From positions 1,916,649 through 1,980,648 of the forward strand of contig NZ_JABBGK010000001.1 in assembly GCF_012927355.1 (NCBI RefSeq): a stretch of 64,000 nucleotides of DNA, in the 5' to 3' direction. Each line of letters begins with the position of its first letter. Positions within the stretch are counted from its first letter, which is position 1. This DNA is from Rhizobium terricola. Its GTDB lineage: Bacteria > Pseudomonadota > Alphaproteobacteria > Rhizobiales > Rhizobiaceae. This document shows positions 8,013 to 17,253 of the stretch, in pieces. Below the pieces are notes generated by a model. That model was not told the DNA's origin and searched no databases. It was given only the letters and a program-made list of their open reading frames with translations. A program made the translations under genes and the position numbers.

Positions 8013-8789
8013 ATGGCGAACACCCTGATTATTCCCGATCTCGCCGGCAAGGCCGTGCTGATTACCGGCGCATCGAGCGGGATCGGTGCTGCACTCGCTC
8101 GCGCCTTTGCCGCGCAGGGCGCCCTTGTCGGGCTTCACTACAATTCCGGGGTCGAAGCCGCCGCCTCGATCGCGCGCGAGATCACCGAAGCCGGGGGAAA
8201 GGTCGTGACCGTCCAGGCGGATGCGGCAGACTCGACCGCTCTCAAAGTGGCCGTCGACACGGTCGCGTCAACCTTCGGACGCCTCGACGGCCTCGTCAAC
8301 AATGCCGGGAGCATGATCGCCCGCGTGCTCTACGAGGACATGACGGACGAACACTACGACAAGGTCATGGACGTCAACGGCCGGTCCGTGGTCGCAGCCG
8401 GTCGCGCCGCCCTTCCCCATCTGAAAGAGCGCGGGGGCTTCATCATCAACACGACGTCGGTCGCCGCACGCACCGGCGGTACGGCCGGATCGGGGCTCTA
8501 CGGCTCGTCGAAAGCCTTCGTCGCGGCCGTCACCAAGGGCATGGCGCTCGAATTCGGAAAATACGGCATCCGGGTGAATGCCGTGGCACCGGGCGTGATC
8601 ACGACACCCTTCCAGGACCGCTATGCCTTGCCGGGCCAACTCGACCAGATTTCGGCCAGTGTGCCGCTCAAGCGCACCGGCACGCCCGAGGATTGTGTCG
8701 GCGCCTATCTCTTCCTCGCCTCCGACATGCTGTCGGGATACATCACCGGCCAGACCATCGACGTCAACGGCGGGCAGTTGATGCCGTGA
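8013..8789 (+). CDS. Short-chain dehydrogenase/reductase (SDR)
   Basis: A 258-residue classical SDR: TGASSGIG dinucleotide-binding motif near residue 20, NNAG near residue 95, catalytic Ser in NTTS and the YGSSK Tyr/Lys pair, and a C-terminal GQTIDVNGG. It is a soluble NAD(P)-dependent oxidoreductase, probably acting on a 3-oxo or hydroxy compound, but the substrate is not deducible. A strong ribosome site (GAAGGAGG) precedes the ATG. It stands alone between the DUF2218 operon and a repeat region. Confidence 0.85.
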   Translation: MANTLIIPDLAGKAVLITGASSGIGAALARAFAAQGALVGLHYNSGVEAAASIAREITEAGGKVVTVQADAADSTALKVAVDTVASTFGRLDGLVNNAGSMIARVLYEDMTDEHYDKVMDVNGRSVVAAGRAALPHLKERGGFIINTTSVAARTGGTAGSGLYGSSKAFVAAVTKGMALEFGKYGIRVNAVAPGVITTPFQDRYALPGQLDQISASVPLKRTGTPEDCVGAYLFLASDMLSGYITGQTIDVNGGQLMP

Positions 8790-8821
8790 GGTCTCGACAG
8801 ACTTTCACAGGACCAGTTTCG

Positions 8822-9040
8822 TGCCCCTCATCCGCCCCGTGAGCCGGTCGAAGGGCGGCACCTTCTCCCCGTAAACGGGGAGAAGGGACGAGTCGCACCA
8901 TCTTCGCCTGTCCCAAACGTTGCGATTTGCACCTTCGGCACATCCTGCGTCCCCTCGCCCCGCTTGCGGGGGTCCGAAGGACGGGTCGAGACAAGCGGCT
9001 CGACCCCCGGTCGTGTCAGGGTGAGGGGCAAGGACGCTTG
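8822..9040. repeat. Rhizobial palindromic mosaic element (RIME-like) cluster
   Basis: The block starts CCCCTCATCCG and contains the palindrome CCTTCTCCCCGTAAACGGGGAGAAGG (8860-8885 region). A second unit, with CCCCTCGCCCCGCTTGCGGGG and GACCCCCGGTCGTGTCAGGGTGAGGGG, runs to about 9030. The first unit matches the element at 12012-12071. Such intergenic palindromic mosaics are typical of Rhizobiaceae. No gene is visible between 8790 and 9062. Confidence 0.7.
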
Positions 9041-9062
9041 CTCAGGCTGATGGACCGGCCGC

Positions 9063-10433
9063 CTATTCCTTGTGATTTTCCTTCAGCCAGTCGAGGCCCT
9101 TGCGCAGGGTGTCGACGGCCTGGTCGACCTCGGCATGCGAGATGATCATCGGCGGCGAGAAGAGCATGCGGTCGCCGGTGGCGCGCAGGATGACGCCGTT
9201 TCCGACGCACTGGTTGCGCACCAGCGTACCGACTTCGTCCGGCTTGGCGAAGCGGCGGCGCGTCGCCTTGTCGGCGGCGATCTGCACGGCGCCCATCAGG
9301 CCGACGCTGACGGCTTCGCCGACCAGGTCGTGGTCGGCGAGCGAGGCGAGCGCCTTGGCGAGGTAAGGACCGATGTCGTCACGGACACGCTCGACGAGCC
9401 CCTCCTCCTCGATGATCCGTAGGTTTTCGATGGCGGCGGCGGCTGCGACCGGGTGACCGGAATAGGTGTAGCCGTGATAGAAGTCGCCGAGTTCCTCGAT
9501 CATGACCTTGGCCACGCGCTCGGACATCAGAACGCCGCCGATCGGCAGGTAGCCGGAGGAAAGGCCCTTGGCGATCGGTGCGAGATCCGGCTCGAAATCG
9601 TAATACTGATGGCCGAACCAGGTGCCGAGGCGACCGAAGCCGCAGATGACTTCGTCGGCGACCAGCAGGATCTTGTACTTGGCGGCGATGCGCTTGATTT
9701 CCGGCCAGTAGGTCGAGGGCGGAACGATGACGCCACCGGCGCCCTGGATCGGCTCGGCAACGAAGGCCGCGACATTCTCCTCGCCGAGTTCGAGGATCTT
9801 CGCCTCGAGTTCCTGGGCAACCTTCAGGCCGAAGGCTTCAGGGGTCAGGTCGCCGCCCTCGCCGTACCAGTAGGGCTGGCCGATGTGGTGGATGCCGGGG
9901 ATCGGCAGGTTGCCCTGTTCGTGCATCCACTTCATGCCACCGAGCGAGGCGCCGGCGACAGTGGAGCCGTGATAGGCGTTGCGGCGGGCGATCACCTGGG
10001 TCTTGGTCTCGTGGCCGAGCGCCTTCCAGTAGACGCGCGCCATGCGGAACCAGGTGTCGGACGCTTCCGAACCGGAATTGGTGAAGAAGACGTGGTTGAG
10101 CTTGCCGCCGGTGTGGCTGGCGATCTTCTGGGCGAGCAGCGTGGTCGGCGGGGTCGTCGTGCCGAAGAAGGTGTTGTAGTAGGGCAGTTCCTGCATCTGC
10201 GCATAAGCCGCATCCGCGATCGACTGGCGGCCATAGCCGACATTGACGCACCACAGGCCCGCAAACGCGTCGAGATACTGCTTGCCGTTCGAATCCCAGA
10301 TGTGCACGCCGTCGGCCCGATTGATGATCTTCGTGCCGTCGGCATTCAGCTTCTTCATGTCGGAGAAGGGGTGGAAATGGTGGGCGGCGTCGATGGCACC
10401 GAGATTGGACAGGGCGGCGGCGGTCTTCGTCAT
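9063..10433 (-). CDS. Class III aminotransferase (putrescine/omega-amino acid--pyruvate type)
   Basis: The 456-residue product is a PLP-dependent class III aminotransferase. It shows the cofactor-binding VADEVICGFGR segment and the Schiff-base region APIAKGLSSGYLPIGG with its Lys. These enzymes pass an omega-amino group (putrescine, beta-alanine, taurine and similar) to pyruvate. The start is the ATG at 10433; the open frame extends further but the extra part is not family-like. It is divergent from a gamma-glutamylpolyamine-synthetase-like gene, which supports a role in diamine or polyamine use (SpuC-like). Confidence 0.85.
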   Translation of the reverse strand: MTKTAAALSNLGAIDAAHHFHPFSDMKKLNADGTKIINRADGVHIWDSNGKQYLDAFAGLWCVNVGYGRQSIADAAYAQMQELPYYNTFFGTTTPPTTLLAQKIASHTGGKLNHVFFTNSGSEASDTWFRMARVYWKALGHETKTQVIARRNAYHGSTVAGASLGGMKWMHEQGNLPIPGIHHIGQPYWYGEGGDLTPEAFGLKVAQELEAKILELGEENVAAFVAEPIQGAGGVIVPPSTYWPEIKRIAAKYKILLVADEVICGFGRLGTWFGHQYYDFEPDLAPIAKGLSSGYLPIGGVLMSERVAKVMIEELGDFYHGYTYSGHPVAAAAAIENLRIIEEEGLVERVRDDIGPYLAKALASLADHDLVGEAVSVGLMGAVQIAADKATRRRFAKPDEVGTLVRNQCVGNGVILRATGDRMLFSPPMIISHAEVDQAVDTLRKGLDWLKENHKE

Positions 10434-10642
10434 GACAATATATCCTTGCGCAAGAAACCCGCAGTCCGGTGCACGCACAGGCCGAAAAGCCTGTCCGCGG
10501 CGTCCTGCTTCCCTTGCATGATTGAAAGGCGGAACGTTATCGGCTACGAACATGACCTTCCAAAAAGCGTTTGGCAAGGGTGTCGAAGTCGTACTTCCTG
10601 CGGCCAAATTGCCCCTCAAATCGCCAAAGAGAAGCATTTTTC

Positions 10643-12001
10643 ATGACCGAATTGTCCCAAGACGCCAATTTTAGCGCTGCAGACCCCTCCGCGCGTATCG
10701 AAGTCCTGCTCGTCGGCATGAACGGCGACCTGCGCGGCAAGATGATCCCAATAAAGGCCGAGGACAAGGTCTGGAAGAACACGGTGCGCCTGCCGGCCTC
10801 CACCCAGTCGCTCGACATCTGGGGCGACGACAACGACGACATCACCAAAATCTCGCTGACGCTCGGCGATCCGGACGGCATCTGCGTCGCCGACAAAACC
10901 TCGCTCACCACCCTGCCCTGGGGGCCTGCCGGCTCGAAGCAGGTGCTCGCCACCATGCACACGCTGGACGGCAACCCGCACTATATCTGCCCGCGCGCCA
11001 TCCTCGCCAACGTGCTGAAGCGTTTCGAGGAACGCGGCCTGACGCCGGTCGTTGCGACCGAGCTCGAGTTCTACGTGGTCGAACCGGACTTCCGCGAGAC
11101 CGGCAAGCCGATGCCGCCGAAGTCGCTGGTCATGAATGGCGAGGTCGAGGGCTTCCAGCTCTACGACATGCGCGCAACCGCGGCGATGGAAGACTTCCTA
11201 GGCACCGTCCGGCGTTTCGCCGACGAGATGGGCCTGCCGGCGGACGCAACGACTGCCGAATTCGGCCCCGGCCAGTTCGAAGTCAACCTCCTGCACAAGC
11301 CGAACGCCATAGCGGCGGCAGACGACTGTATCTACCTGAAGCGCGTGGTCGACTTCGCCGCCCGCCGCCACGGCCTCAGGGCCACCTGCATGGCCAAGCC
11401 CTATGCCGACCATGCCGGTTCCGGCCTCCACGTCCACGCCAGCATCATCGACCGCCAGGGCAACAACATTCTCGACGCCAAGGGCGGTGATCCGGTCAAG
11501 CTGAAGTCGATCACGGCCGGCATGCTGAAGACCATGCAGGACGCACAGCTGATCTTCGCGCCGTTTGCCAATTCCTATCGGCGCTTCCAGCCGGGCTCGT
11601 TCGCGCCGGACAAGGTCGACTGGGGCTTCGGCAACCGCGGCACGGCCGTGCGCATCCCGGACAGCGAGGGCCCGGCCGCCCGCGTCGAGCACCGCGTCGC
11701 CGGCGCGGATGCGAACCCGCATCTTCTGCTCGCGGCCATTCTCGGCGGCATCCTGCTCGGTCTCGACGAGGATCTCGATCCGGGTCCGGTCACCACCCCC
11801 GACAGCGCGCCGGAAAATCCCGACATGCTGACCTACGACTTCCTGACCGCGGTCGATCGTTTGCGCAAGTCGGCCTTCATCGCAGACATCTTCGGCGCCG
11901 AGTACCAGCGGATCTATGGCGACACCAAGCGCAAGGAAGCGATCACTTATCTCAGGACCGTGTCGAGTTTCGACTACCAGACCTATCTGCCGCGGATCTG
12001 A
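10643..12001 (+). CDS. Glutamine synthetase family protein (gamma-glutamylpolyamine/PuuA-like)
   Basis: A 452-residue protein of the glutamine-synthetase superfamily. The ATELEFYVVE and EFGPGQFEVN acidic metal ligands, GSGLHVHAS and the NRGTAVRIP arginine loop are all present, so it should be an active ATP-dependent ligase. Sequence style and the divergent aminotransferase suggest a gamma-glutamylputrescine synthetase type rather than housekeeping GlnA. The ATG at 10643 is preferred over an upstream frame start at 10571 because it begins the family-like N-terminus. A RIME-like repeat follows immediately. Confidence 0.8.
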   Translation: MTELSQDANFSAADPSARIEVLLVGMNGDLRGKMIPIKAEDKVWKNTVRLPASTQSLDIWGDDNDDITKISLTLGDPDGICVADKTSLTTLPWGPAGSKQVLATMHTLDGNPHYICPRAILANVLKRFEERGLTPVVATELEFYVVEPDFRETGKPMPPKSLVMNGEVEGFQLYDMRATAAMEDFLGTVRRFADEMGLPADATTAEFGPGQFEVNLLHKPNAIAAADDCIYLKRVVDFAARRHGLRATCMAKPYADHAGSGLHVHASIIDRQGNNILDAKGGDPVKLKSITAGMLKTMQDAQLIFAPFANSYRRFQPGSFAPDKVDWGFGNRGTAVRIPDSEGPAARVEHRVAGADANPHLLLAAILGGILLGLDEDLDPGPVTTPDSAPENPDMLTYDFLTAVDRLRKSAFIADIFGAEYQRIYGDTKRKEAITYLRTVSSFDYQTYLPRI

Positions 12002-12011
12002 CGGCAGGGGT

Positions 12012-12071
12012 CGCCCCCTCATCCGCCCTTCGGGCACCTTCTCCCCGTGAACGGGGAGAAGGAACGAACGC
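12012..12071. repeat. RIME-like palindromic repeat, second copy
   Basis: CCCCCTCATCCGCCCTTCGGGC followed by CCTTCTCCCCGTGAACGGGGAGAAGG closely matches the unit beginning at 8822, differing by a short internal deletion and one base in the loop. It sits between the tail-to-tail genes for the GS-like enzyme and frcK. Confidence 0.7.
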
Positions 12072-12076
12072 GTCGC

Positions 12077-12703
12077 TCAGAAATCGTCGATCCGGATGTC
12101 GGCCTTTCGGCTCTTTTCCAGCACCAGCCGGCCGTTCGGCAGATCGTTGCCGTTGAGCTTCCAGTCGATCCCGGCGGCGTCGAGGTTGTAGCCCTCCCAG
12201 CGCGCGGTCAGCCGGCGTTCGAGTTCCTCGAAGGAGGGCGCGACGAAGATGGTGAGGTCGAAGAGCGGGGCGAGCGACGACCATGGCTCTTCGTCCAACA
12301 GCAGATAGTTGCCCTCGACCAGCACGATGCGGTCAGCCGGGGAAATCGGGCGGGCCGAGGCGATGGCGATCTCGCGATCCCGATCGAAGACCGGCACCAG
12401 CACCTCTTCCTCCCCTACCCTCACCGCACGCAGGATGTCGGCGAAGCCACGCACGTCGAAGGTCTGCGGAGCTCCTTTGCGGGGCAGAAGCCCCCGCGCC
12501 TCGAGGATGCCGTTGTCCATGTGGAAGCCGTCCATCGGCAGGACGACCGCAGTCTCGCCGTCGGCAATCAGAAGATCCCGCAGCGTGTCGGCAAGCGTCG
12601 ATTTTCCGGCTCCCGGCGGGCCGGCGATCGCCACGAGAAAACGGCGCGCCGAGCCGGCGCGCCAGAGGATCGTCTCGGCGATTTCCTTCGCCGTCATGGT
12701 CAT
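12077..12703 (-). CDS. frcK: FrcK, kinase-like P-loop protein of the fructose transport operon
   Basis: The 208-residue P-loop protein has a Walker A GPPGAGKST near residue 29 and resembles uridine/panthothenate-kinase-like NTPases (the FrcK or YggC type). The S. meliloti frcBCAK operon ends with such a gene, and the order here is identical. It is presumed to be a cytoplasmic kinase, with substrate unproven. Its ATG overlaps the frcA stop (ATGA), implying translational coupling. The next ATG at 12697 is an equally possible start. Confidence 0.88.
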   Translation of the reverse strand: MTMTAKEIAETILWRAGSARRFLVAIAGPPGAGKSTLADTLRDLLIADGETAVVLPMDGFHMDNGILEARGLLPRKGAPQTFDVRGFADILRAVRVGEEEVLVPVFDRDREIAIASARPISPADRIVLVEGNYLLLDEEPWSSLAPLFDLTIFVAPSFEELERRLTARWEGYNLDAAGIDWKLNGNDLPNGRLVLEKSRKADIRIDDF

Positions 12704-13497
12704 GCCGCCAGCGCCTCACCCGGTGCTTCCTTGGCGCCGGTCATGAAGGCGACCGCGTCCGACATCGTGTAGTCCTTCGGATTGATGACGCACAGGCGTC
12801 GTCCGAGACGATGGATGTGGATCCGGTCGGCCACCTCGAAGACATGCGGCATGTTGTGGCTGATCAAGACGATCGGAATGCCGCGGCGGCGCACGTCCTG
12901 GATCAGCTCCAGAACGCGACGGCTTTCCTTGACGCCAAGCGCTGCCGTCGGCTCGTCGAGGATGATGACCTTGGAGCCGAAGGCTGCGGCACGGGCCACA
13001 GCCACACCCTGGCGCTGGCCGCCCGAGAGCGTTTCCACCGCCTGGTTGATGTTCTGGATGGTCATCAGGCCGAGTTCGGACAGCTTGTCGCGGGAGAATT
13101 TCTCCATCGCGGTGCGGTCGAGCTTGCGGAACACGCTGCCCATAATGCCCGGCTTGCGGAGTTCGCGGCCGAGAAACATGTTGTCGGCGATCGACAGCGC
13201 GGGTGAGAGCGCGAGGTTCTGGTAGACGGTCTCGATGCCGGCCTTGCGGGCCTCGATCGGCGAGCGGAACTGCACCGGCTGCCCTTCGAGGTGGATCTCC
13301 CCCTCGTCCGGCGTGATGGCGCCGGAGATCGCCTTGATCATCGAGGACTTGCCGGCACCGTTGTCGCCGATGACGGCGAGGATTTCGCCCGGGTAGAGGT
13401 CGAAATCGGCATTGTCGAGGGCGGTGACGCGACCGTAGCGTTTGACGAGACCCCTGGCAGTGAGAATGGGGGCGTTGAGAACGGGTTCCTGAGCCAT
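12700..13497 (-). CDS. frcA: FrcA, fructose ABC transporter ATP-binding subunit
   Basis: A 265-residue single ABC ATPase domain with Walker A GDNGAGKSS, signature LSGGQRQ, Walker B VIILDEPTAALG and switch ISHNM. Unlike the duplicated ribose-type RbsA, FrcA carries a single cassette, as seen here. It powers sugar import through FrcC at the inner membrane. Its ATG overlaps the frcC stop by one base (TGATG). A much longer open frame upstream in the same phase is a shadow of frcC. Confidence 0.93.
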   Translation of the reverse strand: MAQEPVLNAPILTARGLVKRYGRVTALDNADFDLYPGEILAVIGDNGAGKSSMIKAISGAITPDEGEIHLEGQPVQFRSPIEARKAGIETVYQNLALSPALSIADNMFLGRELRKPGIMGSVFRKLDRTAMEKFSRDKLSELGLMTIQNINQAVETLSGGQRQGVAVARAAAFGSKVIILDEPTAALGVKESRRVLELIQDVRRRGIPIVLISHNMPHVFEVADRIHIHRLGRRLCVINPKDYTMSDAVAFMTGAKEAPGEALAA

Positions 13498-14579
13498 CAG
13501 CCTGCTACCTTTCTGATCCACTGGTCGATTGCCACTGCGGTGATGATGAGGACGCCGATCAGCAGGTAGGTCCATTGCGGATCGGTGCCGATGAGGCGCA
13601 GGCCGAGCGAGAAGACGCCGACGATCAGCGCCCCGAACAGCATGCCGAGGATGGAGCCACGGCCGCCGAAGAGCGAGATACCGCCGATCACCACGGCGGT
13701 GATGGATTCGATGTTGGCGAACTGGCCGGCGGTCGGCGATACCGAGCCGATGCGACCGATAAGCGCCCAGCCGGCAAGCGCGCAGATGAGGCCGGACAGC
13801 GTGTAGACGGTGACGAGCATGCGCTTGACGTTGACGCCGGCAAGTTCCGCCGCATCCGGGTCGTCGCCGACCGCATAGACATGGCGGCCCCAGGCGGTGC
13901 GGTTCAGCACGTACCAGAGAAGCGCAACGAGCAGCACCATGGCAATGACGCCGTAAGTGAAGACGGCGCTGCCGATGCGAAGGTTCTGGCCGAAGAGCTG
14001 CAGCAGCGGCGCATTGGCGGAAATGTCCTGGCTGCGGATGGTTTCGTTGGCCGAATAGAGGAAGTTCGACGCGAGCACGATCTGCCACATGCCGAGCGTG
14101 ACGATGAAGGGCGGCAGCTTCATGCGGGCGACCAGCTGGCCGTTGATCCAGCCGCAGGCCGCGCCGACGGCGAGGCCGCAGATTACGGCAACTGTCGGGG
14201 GAAGACCGTAGCGGAAGGTGAACTGGCCCATTACCACCGAGGACAGGACCATGATGGCGCCGACCGACAGGTCGATGCCGGCCGTCAGGATCACCAGCGT
14301 CTGGGCAGCGCCGACGATGCCGACGATCGCGACCTGCTGGAGGATCAGGGTGAGCGTGAAGGCAGAGAAGAACTTCCCGCCGAGAATGCTGCCGAAGACG
14401 ATGACCGACATCACGAGCACGATCAGCGGCACCGCTGCCGGGCTCGAATGCAGGAAGTGCTGGAACTTCTGCAAGGGCGTCTTGTCATGGGTATCGAAGG
14501 AAGCGACCTGCGTCGAACTGTCGACGAGGACCTTCTCGAACTCCTGGCTCGGCTGCGAAATCGGATTTGCAGACTGCAT
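13497..14579 (-). CDS. frcC: FrcC, fructose ABC transporter permease
   Basis: The 360-residue polytopic protein belongs to the ribose/xylose-type permease family. After a polar N-terminus of about 55 residues it has roughly eight to ten helices, including AGIDLSVGAIMVLSS and the conserved GDDPDAAELAGVNV loop. It forms the membrane channel of the fructose importer with FrcA and FrcB. The gene lies 166 bases after frcB, separated by a hairpin, and is followed by coupled frcA and frcK. Confidence 0.93.
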   Translation of the reverse strand: MQSANPISQPSQEFEKVLVDSSTQVASFDTHDKTPLQKFQHFLHSSPAAVPLIVLVMSVIVFGSILGGKFFSAFTLTLILQQVAIVGIVGAAQTLVILTAGIDLSVGAIMVLSSVVMGQFTFRYGLPPTVAVICGLAVGAACGWINGQLVARMKLPPFIVTLGMWQIVLASNFLYSANETIRSQDISANAPLLQLFGQNLRIGSAVFTYGVIAMVLLVALLWYVLNRTAWGRHVYAVGDDPDAAELAGVNVKRMLVTVYTLSGLICALAGWALIGRIGSVSPTAGQFANIESITAVVIGGISLFGGRGSILGMLFGALIVGVFSLGLRLIGTDPQWTYLLIGVLIITAVAIDQWIRKVAG

Positions 14580-14630
14580 CGCTCCGTCCTCCCTGGATAT
14601 TCGCGCGTGTTTCTGCGTGACGGTTAAGGA

Positions 14631-14662
14631 GCGACCGGCCCTCCGCCTGAGAGGCCGGTCGC
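14631..14662 (-). terminator. Stem-loop between frcB and frcC
   Basis: GCGACCGGCC and GGCCGGTCGC form a perfect 10-bp stem with a 12-base loop. It lies in the 166-base gap between the binding-protein gene and the permease gene and has no T-run. Such hairpins often stabilise the upstream mRNA so that binding protein is made in excess; that role is inferred. Confidence 0.55.
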
Positions 14663-14745
14663 AAATGCCCGCGACCGCTCGACCTTGAGGGACCTGACGT
14701 TCCTCAGAGGCCGCATAGCGACGCGATCACGGGCTTAAGGTCGGA

Positions 14746-15771
14746 TCAACCCCAGCACTTGTCCTTGCCGGCCTTGGTGTCGATCGACTCGACGCCGGCA
14801 GCCGGCTTGTCGGTGACGAGGGCGACGCCGGTGTCGAAGAAGTCCTTGCCTTCGGTGGCCTTCGGCTTCTCGCCGGTGTCGGCGAACTTCTTGATCGCCT
14901 CGATGCCGAGCGATGCCATCAGCAGCGGATACTGCTGCGACGTGGCGCCGATCACGCCGTCGATGACGTTCTGCACGCCCGGGCAACCGCCGTCGACGGA
15001 AACGATCAGGACGTCCTTCTCCTTGCCAACGGCCTTCAGCGCTTCATAGGCGCCGGCGGCAGCCGGTTCGTTGATGGTGTGGACGACGTTGATCGAGGGA
15101 TCCTTCTGCAGGAGGTTTTCCATGGCGGTGCGGCCGCCTTCCTCGTTGCCGTTGGTCACGTCGTGGCCGACGATGCGGGCATCATCCTCGTCGCCGATCT
15201 TGTTCGGGTCCTTGGGGTCGATGCCGAAACCGATCATGAAGCCCTGGTCGCGCAGGACGTCGACCGTCGGCTGCGACGGCGTCAGGTCGAGGAAGGCAAC
15301 CTTGGCGTCCTTGGCCTTGTCACCGAGGGTGGCGGCGGCCCACTGGCCGATCAGCTTGCCGGCGAGCAGGTTGTCGGTGGCAAACGTCATGTCGGCGGAA
15401 TCGACCGGCTCGAGCGGGGTGTCGAGAGCGATGACGAGAATGCCGGCGTCACGGGCCTTCTTGACCGCCGGAACGATGCCCTTGGTGTCGGAAGCGGTGA
15501 GCAGGATACCCTTCGCGCCGTCAGCGATGCAGGTCTCGATGGCGGCGACCTGGCTTTCCGAGTCGCCATCGATCTTGCCGGCATAGGACTTCAGCGTGAC
15601 GCCAAGTTCGGCGGCCTTGGCGGTCGCGCCTTCCTTCATCTTGACGAAGAAGGGGTTGGTGTCGGTCTTGGTGATCAGGCAGGCCGATACGTCGGCTGCG
15701 CTGGCCGGGGCCGAAAAAACGGTGCCGATTGCGAGTGCTGCCAGCGATGCGGCAAAGAGAGACTTCTTCAT
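14746..15771 (-). CDS. frcB: FrcB, periplasmic fructose-binding protein
   Basis: A 341-residue periplasmic sugar-binding protein of the ribose/fructose class. It has a clear signal peptide ([24 protein letters not shown]), a type-I binding fold and the C-terminal KCWG found in FrcB proteins. It delivers fructose to FrcC/FrcA. The ATG at 15771 gives the signal peptide; upstream in-frame codons do not. The divergent frcR gene and the AT-rich promoter between them indicate regulated expression. Confidence 0.93.
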   Translation of the reverse strand: MKKSLFAASLAALAIGTVFSAPASAADVSACLITKTDTNPFFVKMKEGATAKAAELGVTLKSYAGKIDGDSESQVAAIETCIADGAKGILLTASDTKGIVPAVKKARDAGILVIALDTPLEPVDSADMTFATDNLLAGKLIGQWAAATLGDKAKDAKVAFLDLTPSQPTVDVLRDQGFMIGFGIDPKDPNKIGDEDDARIVGHDVTNGNEEGGRTAMENLLQKDPSINVVHTINEPAAAGAYEALKAVGKEKDVLIVSVDGGCPGVQNVIDGVIGATSQQYPLLMASLGIEAIKKFADTGEKPKATEGKDFFDTGVALVTDKPAAGVESIDTKAGKDKCWG

Positions 15772-15887
15772 GTGCTTCCTCCCGAAGATAACGTTCAATC
15801 CGGCTCGTGCCGGACCGCGAGCGTGGTCCCGAGCGCTCCCACGCCGGGTCGGCATCCTCAACGAGGCGCCATTCCTCCACACCCCAT

Positions 15888-15916
15888 TAAGAACATCAGA
15901 GATTTCTCATTGTCAA
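15888..15916 (-). promoter_or_regulatory. Candidate frcB promoter
   Basis: On the minus strand a consensus -35 TTGACA (15916-15911) is followed after 17 bases by TTCTTA, part of TTCTTAAT, as a weak -10. It lies about 120 bases upstream of the frcB ATG. Confidence 0.45.
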
Positions 15917-15931
15917 TAAATAAATCCAGTT

Positions 15932-15944
15932 GAATTATTAATTC
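15932..15944. promoter_or_regulatory. Perfect palindrome, candidate FrcR operator
   Basis: GAATTA-T-TAATTC is a perfect 13-base AT-rich palindrome 16 bases upstream of the putative frcB -35 box. AT-rich dyads are typical ROK-family targets, and the divergent ROK gene frcR starts 65 bases away. Binding is inferred. Confidence 0.45.
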
Positions 15945-16008
15945 GCTGTGACATTCTGCGTGGGGCGACGTATACGGACTTTCACGTATCGTCGGAGGAG
16001 GAGCAGCC

Positions 16009-17253
16009 ATGTCTTTGTCGGATCATCCAGCCGGCACGACGGACGTGCTGCCGCCGGCGACATCCGGCGGTGCGAACCAGATCAGGGTCAGGGCGTATAA
16101 CGAGCGCCTGGTGCTTTCGCTCGTGCGCCGCCAGAGCGGCGTCTCCAAGGCGGAGATTGCCCGCCTCACCGGCCTTTCGGCCCAGACCGTCTCCGTCATC
16201 ATGCGCGCGCTGGAAAAAGACGGCCTGCTGATCCGCGGTGAACCTCTGCGCGGCAGGGTCGGCCAGCCCTCGGTGCCGATGTCTCTCAATCCGGACGCCG
16301 TCTATTCCTTCGGGGTCAAGATCGGCAGGCGCAGCGCGGATCTCGTGCTGATGGATTTCGTCGGCACGATCCGGCTAAACCGGCACCTGACCTATCGCTA
16401 TCCCAATCCACGGGAGATCCTCGACTTCCTGGTCGACGGCATTGCGGAACTGGAGGGCCAGCTGAGCACGGAACAGCGCGGCGCCATTGCCGGTGTCGGG
16501 ATCGCGGCACCCTTCGAATTGTGGAACTGGGCGCGCGAGGTCGGCGCCCCGGACGGCGCCATGGATGCCTGGCGCGGGTTCGACCTTCAGGCCGAGGTCG
16601 CAAATCGGCTCTCCTACCCCGTCTACCTGCAGAACGACGCCACCAGCGCCTGCGGGGCAGAACTTGTGTTCGGCGTCGGGCAACGTTACCCGGACTTCGT
16701 CTATTTCTATGTCGGCTCCTTCATCGGCGGCGGCATTGTCCTCAATTCCTCGGTGTTCGTCGGCAGGACCGGTACGGCCGGCGCAATTGGCCCCCTGCCC
16801 GTTCGCAACAAGCACGGCGAGACCAAGCAGTTGCTCGAGATCGCCTCGATCTTTGTGCTCGAACGGCTGCTGCGCGAGCGCGGGATCGATCCGCAACCGC
16901 TCTGGTATGCAGCGGAGCAATGGATCGACTTCGGCGAGCCGCTGGAGATCTGGATCCGAGACTGTGCCGGCGCGCTTGCCCAGGCCATTGTCGCCGCAAG
17001 CTCGATCGTCGACTTTTCCGCCGCCATCATCGACGGCGGATTTCCTGACTGGGTCCGCGCGCGCCTCGTGGCTGCGACGATCGAGGAGATCGGCAAGCTC
17101 GACCTGCAGGGTATCGTCTTTCCCGACATCATCGAGGGCGCGGTCGGCGCGCAGGCCCGCGCCATCGGCGGCGCAAGCCTACCGATCTTTGCCCGCTACC
17201 TCATAGACCAGACCGTCTTGTTCAAGGAAATCGACAATGCTGAAGGGAATTAA
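16009..17253 (+). CDS. frcR: ROK-family transcriptional regulator FrcR
   Basis: The 414-residue protein has an N-terminal winged helix (about residues 30-85, SKAEIARLTGLSAQTVSVIMRALEKDGL) and a ROK sugar-kinase-like domain with GSFIGGGIVLN and later Gly-rich segments. The classical ROK zinc Cys cluster and kinase motifs are not evident, consistent with a regulator. It is divergent from frcBCAK, as in S. meliloti, and probably represses that operon in response to sugar. A GGAGGAGGAG-like ribosome site precedes the ATG. Its 3' end overlaps the RbsD/FucU gene. Confidence 0.88.
   Translation: MSLSDHPAGTTDVLPPATSGGANQIRVRAYNERLVLSLVRRQSGVSKAEIARLTGLSAQTVSVIMRALEKDGLLIRGEPLRGRVGQPSVPMSLNPDAVYSFGVKIGRRSADLVLMDFVGTIRLNRHLTYRYPNPREILDFLVDGIAELEGQLSTEQRGAIAGVGIAAPFELWNWAREVGAPDGAMDAWRGFDLQAEVANRLSYPVYLQNDATSACGAELVFGVGQRYPDFVYFYVGSFIGGGIVLNSSVFVGRTGTAGAIGPLPVRNKHGETKQLLEIASIFVLERLLRERGIDPQPLWYAAEQWIDFGEPLEIWIRDCAGALAQAIVAASSIVDFSAAIIDGGFPDWVRARLVAATIEEIGKLDLQGIVFPDIIEGAVGAQARAIGGASLPIFARYLIDQTVLFKEIDNAEGN

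Noticed and set aside
9453..10646. A 397-codon open frame opposite the aminotransferase
   Set aside because: Shadow frame of GC-rich sequence, no ribosome site or domain; the aminotransferase frame carries PLP motifs.
12700..14088. Extension of the frcA frame to 14088
   Set aside because: The extra N-terminal part is antisense-like and Arg/His-rich, overlapping frcC; the ATG at 13497 gives a standard single ABC cassette.
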